This document shows, in pieces, positions 53,513 to 61,567 of a DNA stretch of 64,000 nucleotides; within the stretch, counting starts at the first letter, position 1; each line of letters opens with the position of its first letter. The translations under genes were made by a program, and so were the position numbers. Below the pieces are notes generated by a model that saw only the letters and a program-made list of their open reading frames with translations, ran no database searches and had not been told where the DNA came from. This DNA comes from Cryobacterium cheniae (lineage in GTDB: Bacteria > Actinomycetota > Actinomycetes > Actinomycetales > Microbacteriaceae), in the NCBI RefSeq assembly GCF_004403395.1, contig NZ_SOGN01000018.1, positions 303-64,302 of the forward strand, given 5' to 3'.

Positions 53513-54328
53513 CTAGAGCCGGTGCTCCGCCAGCCAGTCCACGAGTACGCGCTGGAAATCCGCCGGCCGTTCGACGTTCGGCAGGTGTGCGGTGTCGCGG
53601 AACGTGCAGCCGCTGACGTCAGGAAGTGTCGACAGGAGGTACTCGTATTCGGCGAGGTGCGGGGTGATGTCGAACTCGCCGACCGTGACGAGTGCGGGCA
53701 CCTCGATGTCGCTGACCTGGTTGACGGCGGGCGGCTCGAGCGGAATCGGTGTCGGGTCCTCCTCCGCATGCGCGGCGTTGACGCGGCCCAGCGCGTAGGC
53801 CGTGGCCACGAATTCGGGGTCGAGGTCGGCCTCGTTGCGGAGAGGGCCGAACGCCCAGAGCGCCACCTCGAGGCGCGCCAGCCGGTGCCAGTCCTGGGCG
53901 TCGAATGCGTCATCCATCTCGTCGAACCGGGCGTCCTCGACATCGGTCAGTTCGATTTCGGGGAACCCGCTGGGCCCGGCTCCCACGGTCACCAGGCCCT
54001 TCACGCGGTCGGGGCTCTCCACGGCCAGATCGATGGCGGTCCCGCCGCCGCGGGAGCACCCGACCAGCGTGGCCGACGCCACCCCGAGGTGGTCGAGAAC
54101 CGCGCGGGCGTCCGCGCGCGCGGAGAAATCCACGTTATCGCTGGTCGTCTGGCCGCATCCGCGGCTATCGAAACGGATGACGAAGTGGTCGGCAGCCAGC
54201 GCGTCGACCTGCGGGTCCCACATCCGCAGATTGGCGATGCCGGCGTGCAGCAGCAGGAGCGCCGGTGACGATACGTGGCCCGCCGTCTCGTAGTAGAGCG
54301 AGGCGCCTGGAACGGTGAGGTGAGGCAT
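53513..54328 (-). CDS. Alpha/beta hydrolase
   Basis: A 271-residue serine hydrolase. The nucleophile elbow is GCSRGG, an acidic residue follows in VGEFD, and the catalytic histidine is in DTAHLPNVERP near the end. The LHAGIANLRMWDPQV loop near 26-40 replaces the usual oxyanion HG motif with HAG. Such proteins act as esterases, lactonases or C-C hydrolases; the substrate is unknown. It stands as a single gene, with a hairpin upstream separating it from the CHRD gene. Confidence 0.9.
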   Translation of the reverse strand: MPHLTVPGASLYYETAGHVSSPALLLLHAGIANLRMWDPQVDALAADHFVIRFDSRGCGQTTSDNVDFSARADARAVLDHLGVASATLVGCSRGGGTAIDLAVESPDRVKGLVTVGAGPSGFPEIELTDVEDARFDEMDDAFDAQDWHRLARLEVALWAFGPLRNEADLDPEFVATAYALGRVNAAHAEEDPTPIPLEPPAVNQVSDIEVPALVTVGEFDITPHLAEYEYLLSTLPDVSGCTFRDTAHLPNVERPADFQRVLVDWLAEHRL

Positions 54329-54434
54329 GATTCAGAGTATGCGCCCGGTGGGTGCCGCGGCAAGGAAAAGCCCTGAGCAGGCGAGAACAGACGAATTGTG
54401 GAACCCTCTGGTCGCGACGGTCATTCCAGCACGC

Positions 54435-54464
54435 CGATGGCCCATCCAGGAGGATGGGCCATCG
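54435..54464 (-). terminator. Hairpin downstream of the CHRD gene
   Basis: CGATGGCCCATCC, loop AGGA, GGATGGGCCATCG: a perfect 13-bp stem 35 bp after the CHRD stop on the minus strand. It is a strong hairpin without a U-tract. Confidence 0.65.
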
Positions 54465-54499
54465 TGTGTTCAACCCCCAAGAAGGGCCTTGGGTGTTGT

Positions 54500-55198
54500 C
54501 TATCGCAGGACGCCGCAGGCGGCCGGGTCGGTCGCTTCTGCTGGCAGGTTCGGGTCGAGTTCGCTCGCTCCCGCGCTGAAATCGTAGGAGCCGTTGCCGT
54601 TGTAGTCGACGCCATGGATCACGACGACGCCTTCGCCCTCGCGGATGGACTCTGCGATTTCTTTGGCCGTACCTGTGCCGGCGGGGCCGGGGTATCCGGT
54701 TCCCGCCACCTTGGTGATGTGGAGATTGTCGCGGCTGTAGTGGTAACCGCCGTCCGCGGAAACCGGGAACCGGGTGACGTCCAGGAAGCTGGCCGGTGAG
54801 GTGTCGCCCGTCGTAGTCAGCGAGACGACAACGGGTCCGTAGGCCGGAATTCCTTCCACGGTGTTCAGGCGGCCGTCATCGTTGCTGTCCAGCGCAAGGG
54901 TGGGGCACTCGTTCTGCGCTTGGTTGCCGTAGTGAATATGTTGAGCGTGTGGAGCGTTGGGCGTCAGTCCGGAGGCGTGCACTTCTATGTGCTTGATCTT
55001 CTGGTTGCGAACTGCCGCGGTTGCAGTTCCGGATGCCCCGGAGCCGTTGAGTTCCGTGAGGTTTGCGGTCAGCGTCACCGTTTTGGAGGCGCCTTCGGAT
55101 TGCGGGGTCTGCGCGTGAGCCGCGCCGGATCCGAGTACGCCTGCGGCGAGTAGCGCAACAGTCGAAACCCCGAGAATGCCGATGGAATGTCGTTTCAC
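54500..55198 (-). CDS. Secreted CHRD domain-containing protein
   Basis: A 232-residue exported protein. A signal peptide KRHSIGILGVSTVALLAAGV ends with GSGAAHA, predicted cut after AHA. The mature part has a CHRD-like fold (TLTANLTELNGSG, IEVHASGLTPNAPHAQHIHYG) and a region with DSNDDGRLN and DYNGNGSYD, which look like short calcium-binding loops. Several histidines (HAQHIHYG, YHYSRDNLHI) could bind metal. The GTG at 55198 has GGAGAAATC directly upstream and is preferred to the ATG at 55222. Function unknown. It is divergent from the iron-box gene, with a 248-bp gap. Confidence 0.85.
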   Translation of the reverse strand: MKRHSIGILGVSTVALLAAGVLGSGAAHAQTPQSEGASKTVTLTANLTELNGSGASGTATAAVRNQKIKHIEVHASGLTPNAPHAQHIHYGNQAQNECPTLALDSNDDGRLNTVEGIPAYGPVVVSLTTTGDTSPASFLDVTRFPVSADGGYHYSRDNLHITKVAGTGYPGPAGTGTAKEIAESIREGEGVVVIHGVDYNGNGSYDFSAGASELDPNLPAEATDPAACGVLR

Positions 55199-55390
55199 GA
55201 TTTCTCCTTGGTCAGTGGTCAACGAGGAGTTCCCGTTGATAGTCGGTGATTCGGAGCGGACGGCAATGAGGTTTGGTCACTTGTTCAAGGTCGATGGAGG
55301 GATTTTCTGACGCGTCGGCATCAGAAGGGCGAGGGGAGCACCGTTCCGACGTCGAGTTGCGTGTTCGCGGTGGACGCGGCACGCATGAAG

Positions 55391-55409
55391 TAAGGTAAGC
55401 CTTGCCTCA
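55391..55409. promoter_or_regulatory. DtxR/IdeR-type iron box
   Basis: TAAGGTAAGCCTTGCCTCA matches the DtxR/IdeR consensus TWAGGTWAGSCTWACCTWA at 17 of 19 positions. It lies 37 bp before the chosen start of the adenylation-acyltransferase gene, the usual place for iron-dependent repression. It is also 193 bp upstream of the divergent CHRD gene. Confidence 0.75.
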
Positions 55410-55446
55410 AATTTACGGGGGGCGAGACCCTGAACCAGAGATAGCC

Positions 55447-58134
55447 GTGCGCACCGAAAAAACGAACGACGCATCCTTTCCCGCAAAGCCGTGCGCGGTA
55501 GACCCCGTGACGAGCAATCAACGCGACCCGGCGGCCGGGTTCGAGGCCCTCCGGCTCCTCGCAGGAGATCCGTCCGCGACTGCCCTTGTGACCGCGAATG
55601 GAAGCATCAGCTATGCCGAACTGGACGAACTGATCCGAGACCGGCGGAAAATGCTGGGATCGGGGCGCCGTCTTGTCATGGTGTCGTGCGCGAACGCCCT
55701 GGAGCCCCTGGTGACCTATCTCGCCGCGCTCGCGGCGGGGCATCCGGTCCTCCTGGTCGCCGGCGATGGGGACGAGCCGAGCCAGGAGCGAAACAGAAAC
55801 GGGCTCCTCGAACGTTACGACCCCGACGTGGTTTTGACACCCGTTGGCAACGAGTGGCGTCTGGACGAGCGACGCGAGGGAAGCCGGCATTCGTTGCACC
55901 CTGAGCTGGCACTGCTCCTCAGCACCTCGGGCTCGACAGGATCACCGAAGCTTGTCCGGCTGTCCCGTGAGAATGTGTGCAGCAACGCGAGGAGCATCGC
56001 CGACTACCTCGCCCTGACCCCGCAGGACCGGGCGGCCACAACGCTGCCGATGCATTACTGCTACGGGCTCTCAGTCGTGAACAGTCACCTGATCTCCGGC
56101 GCGAGCCTGCTGCTCACCGAGCGTTCGGTGGTCGACCCTGAATTCTGGAATGAGTTCGAAGAGGCAGAGGCCACCTCCTTCGCCGGCGTTCCTTACACCT
56201 TCGACCTTCTCGATTCGACCGGTTTCGCCGGGCGCGAGCATGCGAGCCTGCGCTACGTCACCCAGGCCGGCGGTCGACTCGGCCCCGACCGAGTGCGCGG
56301 TTACGCCCGACTGGGCCAGGAACGCGGCTTCGATTTCGTCGTCATGTACGGCCAGACAGAGGCGACCGCACGGATGGCCTACCTGCCGCCTGAGCTGGCG
56401 GAGACCCGGCCCGAATCCATTGGAATCCCAATACCGGGCGGGCAGTTCCGCATCGACGACGCCGATGAGGACTCGGTCGGAAACCTCGTGTACACCGGCC
56501 CGAACGTCATGATGGGATACGCGGAGAGCCCGGCGGAGCTCGCCGCTGGATCGACAGTGGGGGATCTGCGCACCGGCGATCTAGCCCGCCGGCACGACGA
56601 CGGACTCTTCGAGATCGTCGGGCGGAGCAGTCGCTTCGTCAAGATATACGGCCTGCGGATCGACCTCGACCGGGTCGAGCGGATCCTCGCCGACGACGGC
56701 GTCGAAGTTCGGGTGGTCAACCTCGAGGAACGCCTGGTGGTGTTCGTGCGGCAACGGTGGGCTCTCGGGCTTGTCGCGCCGATTGCAGCGAAGGCGCTCG
56801 GCCTGCCCGGTCACATCGTCCGGGCGCACCTGGTCGAGGAGTTCCCCCTGACGTCCAGCGGCAAGCCAGACACCGCGAGCCTGCTTCGGCAGGCGGCGCT
56901 CCTCGAGCGAAAAGTCCTGCTGGTGGACCGCTCAGAAACGGTGACGGCGGAAAATATCCGGGCTCTCTATGCAACCCTCCTCGACCGCCCGGACGCGGTC
57001 GAGGATGACAGCTTCGTTGCGCTGCACGGCGACTCACTGAGTTACGTCGAGGTCTCGGTGCGGCTCGAGCAGATGCTCGGCACGCTCCCCAGGGACTGGC
57101 CCGCGACCTCGGCCCGGGAGCTCGCCAGCCACGGAACCGCACCGGTCGGGGGGCGACCCCGACGCACGCTGGCGCGCATGGAGACATCCGTCGTACTCCG
57201 GGCTGTCGCCATCGTGCTGGTCACGGGGACGCACGCCAACCTCTTCCACATGCAGGGCGGAGCTCATCTGCTGCTCGGAATCCTGGGCTTCAACCTGGCC
57301 CGATTCCAGTTCGCCGAGGTTCCGCCATCGATGCGGCTCAGGAAGCTTCTTCGCAGCGCCGTCCAGATCTTCGTCCCGGCCGTGCTGTGGGTCGGTGGAG
57401 TCGCCCTGGTCGGCGGGATGTATGAACCTGCGACGGTCTTCATGCTGCACAACCTGCTCGGCGGCGGCGATCGCTGGACGGTGCAGTGGCAGTACTGGTT
57501 CTTGGAATCCGTCGTGTGGACGATCCTCGGTCTGGCACTCGTCTTCTGCGTGCCCCAGCTCGACCGGCTCGAGCGCCGATACCCCTTCGTCTTCGCGGCC
57601 TCCTTCGTCGCGGGCGCGCTGCTGCTGCGCCTGCTGCTGACCGGGGGTGTCGAGGCGGGGCCGACCGAACGGTATTCGCTGCCGGTCGTGCTCTGGCTCA
57701 TCGCTCTCGGCTGGCTCATCGCGCGTTCCACCGACGCTCGTCGACGGGTGCTGAGCTCGGTGGTCGTCGTGCTGACCGTTTCGGGCTTCTTCGGGGACCC
57801 GGGCCGTGAGGCGATCACGATCGCGGGACTCCTGCTCCTGCTGTGGATTCCGGCGGTGCCGCTGCCGCGGATTTTGGTGCCGGTTCTCAGCGTCGCGGCC
57901 TCGGCATCGTTGTTCGTATATCTCGTCCATTGGCAGGTCTTCCCGCTTTTCAGGGGCGATTTCCCACTGCTCGCCACCCTTGCTTCCGTCACGGTGGGCA
58001 TCCTCGCCTGGCAGGGCTATTCCGCACTGAGCGGTTGGTGGACGGCCCATCCGGCGGCCTGGGTCCGCACGCGACTGTCCGATGTCTTCGCGACAACGAC
58101 GTCGGCCGGTCGCGACCGGAGAGGCGATTGCTGA
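55447..58134 (+). CDS. Adenylation - carrier protein - acyltransferase-3 fusion
   Basis: An 895-residue three-part protein. Adenylation domain (about 30-480): P-loop TSGSTGSPK (160-168), MYGQTEA, TGDLARR and catalytic Lys473 in TSSGKPD. Carrier domain (about 500-560): phosphopantetheine site HGDSLSYVE with Ser530. Membrane acyltransferase-3 domain (about 580-870): ten or so hydrophobic segments, with the R-x10-H motif Arg585/His596 (RAVAIVLVTGTH) and YLVHWQVF near the end. It would activate an acid, load it on its own carrier and transfer it at the membrane. The start is uncertain: GTG 55447 is chosen; GTG 55507 is possible; a TTG at 55402 lies inside the iron box and is rejected. The iron box implies induction in iron starvation, as for siderophore genes. 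Confidence 0.85.
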   Translation: MRTEKTNDASFPAKPCAVDPVTSNQRDPAAGFEALRLLAGDPSATALVTANGSISYAELDELIRDRRKMLGSGRRLVMVSCANALEPLVTYLAALAAGHPVLLVAGDGDEPSQERNRNGLLERYDPDVVLTPVGNEWRLDERREGSRHSLHPELALLLSTSGSTGSPKLVRLSRENVCSNARSIADYLALTPQDRAATTLPMHYCYGLSVVNSHLISGASLLLTERSVVDPEFWNEFEEAEATSFAGVPYTFDLLDSTGFAGREHASLRYVTQAGGRLGPDRVRGYARLGQERGFDFVVMYGQTEATARMAYLPPELAETRPESIGIPIPGGQFRIDDADEDSVGNLVYTGPNVMMGYAESPAELAAGSTVGDLRTGDLARRHDDGLFEIVGRSSRFVKIYGLRIDLDRVERILADDGVEVRVVNLEERLVVFVRQRWALGLVAPIAAKALGLPGHIVRAHLVEEFPLTSSGKPDTASLLRQAALLERKVLLVDRSETVTAENIRALYATLLDRPDAVEDDSFVALHGDSLSYVEVSVRLEQMLGTLPRDWPATSARELASHGTAPVGGRPRRTLARMETSVVLRAVAIVLVTGTHANLFHMQGGAHLLLGILGFNLARFQFAEVPPSMRLRKLLRSAVQIFVPAVLWVGGVALVGGMYEPATVFMLHNLLGGGDRWTVQWQYWFLESVVWTILGLALVFCVPQLDRLERRYPFVFAASFVAGALLLRLLLTGGVEAGPTERYSLPVVLWLIALGWLIARSTDARRRVLSSVVVVLTVSGFFGDPGREAITIAGLLLLLWIPAVPLPRILVPVLSVAASASLFVYLVHWQVFPLFRGDFPLLATLASVTVGILAWQGYSALSGWWTAHPAAWVRTRLSDVFATTTSAGRDRRGDC

Positions 58135-58176
58135 CGACCTTCCGGCGTCGTCTCGGTTGAGAAGACGAGCCCTGGG

Positions 58177-58688
58177 TCAGAATGGTGCGGGTTCGGGTGC
58201 AACGTTCGCCTCGGCCTCCGCGGGTGTCGGTGGCGGTGGCGGGGTCGATTCCGGGTCCGGGGCCGGTGACGCCGAACGGATGACCGTGGCCGGCTCGCTC
58301 ACGAACGTGCGCCCTGTCGGTGAGGTCCACTGCAGCAAGCCGTCGCCGAGGTGCACCACCTGCCACCCGGTCTCGCTTTTCAGAGCATGACACGCCGGAC
58401 ACAGATGGGCGAGGTTGTCGTTCGCGGTCAGCCCGTCGAATTGCCAGTCCAGTGAATGGTCGAGATCACAGTGCGCCGCCGACCGGTTGCAGCCCGGGAA
58501 CCGACACGTTTTGTCCCGCACCCCGGCAGCCTCGCCGCCGCGTTCGCCCGGGCCTGCCCGAACCGGCGGCCCGCCTCGACCAGTTCCGCCCGCCGGGCGA
58601 ACGCCTGCGCGATGGCCCGCTCGGCCGCCGCGATCGCCTCGAAATACTCCGCGAGAGCCTCCTGCTCGTCGATGAATGAGGGCTTCAT
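58177..58688 (-). pseudogene. DUF222/HNH endonuclease gene with internal deletion and frameshift
   Basis: The start ATG at 58688 gives MKPSFIDEQEALAEYFEAIA and RRAELVEAGRRFGQAR, the normal N-terminus of DUF222/HNH (13E12-like) proteins. In another frame, from about 58550 to 58177, comes the C-terminal HNH part: RDKTCRFPGCNRSAAHCDLD, then NLAHLCPACHALK. The central 250-300 residues of an intact protein are missing and the two parts are out of frame, with the join near 58540-58570. The HNH part itself is intact (two Cys pairs, DH), with a Pro/Glu-rich tail. Confidence 0.7.
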
Positions 58689-58910
58689 GAGACACACGCT
58701 ACGGGCACCCACCGACATTCCACGCGGCATCCGCTCACCCACACGTGCCCTGTGGATAACTCGATCACACCCACATTGTGGAGGGAGGAGCAGGGCCACG
58801 TCGGTCCCGGCGCGACTCAGCCGGCCCTGCCGAACCAGGTCGTGACGCCGGGCGAGTACAGTACGGACTCCGCGCCTGTGCCCGAGCGTCGAGGGGCGTA
58901 CTCTGTCGGC

Positions 58911-59204
58911 ATGAAAGAGGACACTGGTGCCCACGGGCACGGCCTGGGCGGTCGATATGTGCACTTCGTCGATTGGATGAACAGCAAACTGGTGCGCGCG
59001 ATGGGTCCGCCGAACCTGGGGCCATATGAGGAGGTCGTGACGAAGATCGGTGCGGCGGTGTGCCCGGTGTGCGGCCGACCGATGGCCGAGCACAACATCG
59101 ATCACTCCACCCCGAACGCGGTTCTCAACTGCCCGGCGGAGCACAAACCGGAGCCGCCGGGCCATCCGGTCAACGAGTTCGGGATGTCCAAACCACCCGG
59201 CTGA
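58911..59204 (+). CDS. Small zinc-ribbon-like hypothetical protein
   Basis: A 97-residue protein. The N-terminus has GHGLGGRYVHFVDWMNSKLV, and the C-terminal half holds CPVCGRPMAEH followed by LNCPAEH, a possible Cys2-Cys-His zinc site. It ends with a Pro-rich tail (HKPEPPGHPVNEFGMSKPPG). ATG at 58911; the open frame upstream is not protein-like. It is convergent with putP. Family not recognised. Confidence 0.7.
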   Translation: MKEDTGAHGHGLGGRYVHFVDWMNSKLVRAMGPPNLGPYEEVVTKIGAAVCPVCGRPMAEHNIDHSTPNAVLNCPAEHKPEPPGHPVNEFGMSKPPG

Positions 59205-59297
59205 CGCCCCGGCGCGTTGGGCGAGACCGGAACGGCACCTGCCGCCGACCGAGATCGGCCGGAAGCAGGTGCCGCCTTCAGTGCTGGTCCTGCGGCG

Positions 59298-60830
59298 CTA
59301 CCTGTTGCGAGCCGAGCCGGCCACGGGCACGGCGGACACCTCGGGCGCCCGGTAGTCGTCATGGGCCTGGGCCACGGCGGCGTCGAATTCGGCGTCGATT
59401 TCGGCGGACGGCTTGTAGGTGGCCAGGGAGACCACCACGGCCACCACCAGGCTGGCGATGAAGCCCGGGACGATCTCGTACATGGTGTCGCTCAACGGGG
59501 AGTTGCCCCAGGCGAAGACGACGACGGCGCCGGTGACCATGGAGGCCAGCGCACCCCAGGTGGAGAGCTTCCTCCAGTACAACGAGAGCAGGACAACAGG
59601 GCCGAACGCGGCGCCGAAACCGGCCCAGGCGAAGCCGACCAGTTCCAGAATGGTCGCATCCCGGTTCAGCGCGATCACTCCGGCCACGACCGCAACGAGC
59701 AGGACGCCGAGGCGTCCGAGCATGATCAGCTGCTTCGGCGATGCGTCTTTCTTGCCCACGATCTTGTAGAGATCTTCAACCAGCGCCGAGGAGCAGACGA
59801 TCAGCTGCGACGAGATCGTGCTCATGATGGCGGCGAGCACAGCGGCCAGCACCAGGCCGGCGACGAACGGGTGGAACAGGATCTGCGAGAGCAGCAGGAA
59901 GACCGTTTCCGGGTTCGACAGCGTCACCTCGGGGTGCTGCTGGAAGTAGGCGATGCCGATCAGTCCGGTGACGATGGCGCCGAGGGCGGTGAGGATCATC
60001 CAGCCGATGCCGATCCGGCGTCCGGCCTTGGCATCCTGCGGGGTGCGCAGGGCCATGAAGCGCACGATGATGTGCGGCTGGCCGACGTAGCCGAGGCCCC
60101 AGGCGGCGGCGGAGATGACGCCGAGAACGGATCCGCCGGCGGTCAGCGAGAGCAGATCGGGGTTGACCTCGCGGATGGAGTCGAGAGTTGCGGTGAGGCC
60201 GCCGGTGGCGTTCAGAGCGACCACAGGGACGACGACGAGCGCGACGAGCATCAGGATGCCCTGGGCGACGTCGGTGAGGGTGGCGCCGAGGAAACCGCCG
60301 AAGAGCGTGTAGAGCAGGGTGACTCCGGCGACGATCAGCATGCCGGTCAGGAAGGTGGAGCCGAAGGAGTTCTCGAAGAACACGCCGCCGGCGACCATGC
60401 CGGAGGATACATAGAACGTGAAGAACACCAGGATGATCACGCCGGAGACTGAGCGCAGCAGGCGCGACGTGTCCTTGAGCCGGTTCTCGAAGAAGCTCGG
60501 GATGGTGATGGAATCGTTCGCAACGTGGGTGTAGGAACGCAGCCGGGGGGCCACGAACTTCCAGTTCAGCCACGCACCGATGGTCAGGCCGATGGCGATC
60601 CACGCCTCCACCAGGCCGGCCACGTAGATGGCGCCGGGGAGTCCCAGCAGGAGCCAGCCGGACATGTCCGAAGCGCCGGCGCTGAGCGCAGCGACGCCGG
60701 GTGTCAGGCCGCGGCCCGCGAGCATGTAGTCGTCGAGATCTTTGGTCTGCCGGAAGGCGAACCAGCCGATCGCGAGCATGGCGGCGAGATACAAAGTAAT
60801 CGCCACGAGTTGGAAAGTCTGATCCGTCAT
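59298..60830 (-). CDS. putP: Sodium/proline symporter
   Basis: A 510-residue sodium:solute symporter with about 13 helices. SAGASDMSGWLLLGLPGAIY near 50-69 is the PutP sodium- and proline-binding TM2 signature, and GGFLGATLTDVAQGILM, WGLGYVGQPHIIVRFMAL and the AAIMSTISSQLIVCSSALVED helix are as in PutP. ATG with AAGGGA 7 bp upstream. It imports proline for nutrition or osmoprotection. Its leader carries two tandem small hairpins. No proline dehydrogenase gene is adjacent. Confidence 0.94.
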   Translation of the reverse strand: MTDQTFQLVAITLYLAAMLAIGWFAFRQTKDLDDYMLAGRGLTPGVAALSAGASDMSGWLLLGLPGAIYVAGLVEAWIAIGLTIGAWLNWKFVAPRLRSYTHVANDSITIPSFFENRLKDTSRLLRSVSGVIILVFFTFYVSSGMVAGGVFFENSFGSTFLTGMLIVAGVTLLYTLFGGFLGATLTDVAQGILMLVALVVVPVVALNATGGLTATLDSIREVNPDLLSLTAGGSVLGVISAAAWGLGYVGQPHIIVRFMALRTPQDAKAGRRIGIGWMILTALGAIVTGLIGIAYFQQHPEVTLSNPETVFLLLSQILFHPFVAGLVLAAVLAAIMSTISSQLIVCSSALVEDLYKIVGKKDASPKQLIMLGRLGVLLVAVVAGVIALNRDATILELVGFAWAGFGAAFGPVVLLSLYWRKLSTWGALASMVTGAVVVFAWGNSPLSDTMYEIVPGFIASLVVAVVVSLATYKPSAEIDAEFDAAVAQAHDDYRAPEVSAVPVAGSARNR

Positions 60831-60842
60831 TGGATTCCCTTT

Positions 60843-60888
60843 ATTCGGATGCCCGGATCGCGGGCATTCGGATGCCCGGAGTGCGGGC
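60843..60888 (-). promoter_or_regulatory. Two 23-bp tandem repeats with hairpins in the putP leader
   Basis: Two copies of ATTCGGATGCCCGGATCGCG/GGC (the second differs at two positions) lie 13-58 bp upstream of putP. Each contains GCCCG-N5-CGGGC, a 5-bp stem. They may be operator sites or an RNA leader structure. Confidence 0.55.
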
Positions 60889-60936
60889 GATTGCAGTCCC
60901 CAAGTATCACAGAGAAATCAGAACCCCCCGTACTGG

Positions 60937-61563
60937 CTACGCGGCGGCGGGCCGTCGCATCAGCCAGGGGCGCAGCATCCGGGTGATCTGAGGCATGACC
61001 AGGAAGGTCATGGCCGGCGCCATCACGAACGTGGTGATCAGGATCTTGGGCAGGATGTCCACGTCGTGCCAGCCCGGGATGAGCCAGGTCGCGAGCAGGG
61101 TGAAGGCCAGGTTCGAGGGGAAGAAACCCAGCCCGATGCTCACGGCCTGCTTCCAGCGCGGCACCTGGAACGACGGCGCGGCGTCGGCATCGTCATCGTC
61201 GGAGACCGGGGCATCGAACCAGCCCTCGATGCCCGTGCGCTTCTCCACGCGGGCGTCGAGGATGAGATCGTGACCGTCGATCAGCCAGTGGGCGCGCTCC
61301 TCGGAGCCCTCCCAGGCATCCAGCTGGTCGGAGGTCGCGAAGCGGTAGAGCATGTGCCAGCTGAGGGAGTCTGCGGTGGCGCGCACCCAGCCGGAGCCGA
61401 GAAAGCCCGGGAACTCGCCGGCCATGTCCATTCCCCGCTGGGCCCCGCGGGTGGCCTCCGGGATGCGGGTCGGCTCGACGCGACGGGTGACGGAGACCGT
61501 GACGGAGGTCGCCGGGCGCGCTCGTGGTGTTCCTTTGGGATTCTCCGGGGGTACGGAGGACAT
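60937..61563 (-). CDS. Antibiotic biosynthesis monooxygenase-fold protein with C-terminal membrane helices
   Basis: A 208-residue protein. Residues about 18-95 resemble the ABM ferredoxin-like fold (VTVSVTRRVEPTRIPEA, FPGFLGSGWVRA, WHMLYRFATSDQLDAWEGSE). After an acidic linker (SDDDDADAA) come two hydrophobic segments, AVSIGLGFFPSNLAFTLLATWLI and ILITTFVMAPAMTFLVMPQI, ending in a basic MLRPWLMRRP tail. This soluble-plus-two-TM layout is known from other bacterial proteins of unknown role. It is 4 bp downstream of the exonuclease gene on the same strand. Confidence 0.8.
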   Translation of the reverse strand: MSSVPPENPKGTPRARPATSVTVSVTRRVEPTRIPEATRGAQRGMDMAGEFPGFLGSGWVRATADSLSWHMLYRFATSDQLDAWEGSEERAHWLIDGHDLILDARVEKRTGIEGWFDAPVSDDDDADAAPSFQVPRWKQAVSIGLGFFPSNLAFTLLATWLIPGWHDVDILPKILITTFVMAPAMTFLVMPQITRMLRPWLMRRPAAA

Positions 61564-61567
61564 TCGG

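Noticed and set aside
55402-55404. TTG start that would lengthen the fusion protein by 15 residues
   Set aside because: It lies inside the iron box, leaving no leader or ribosome-binding site; later GTG codons are more reasonable.
58751-58759. Perfect DnaA-box sequence TGTGGATAA upstream of the DUF222/HNH remnant
   Set aside because: A single box, with no cluster, no AT-rich unwinding region and no dnaA or dnaN gene nearby; not an origin.
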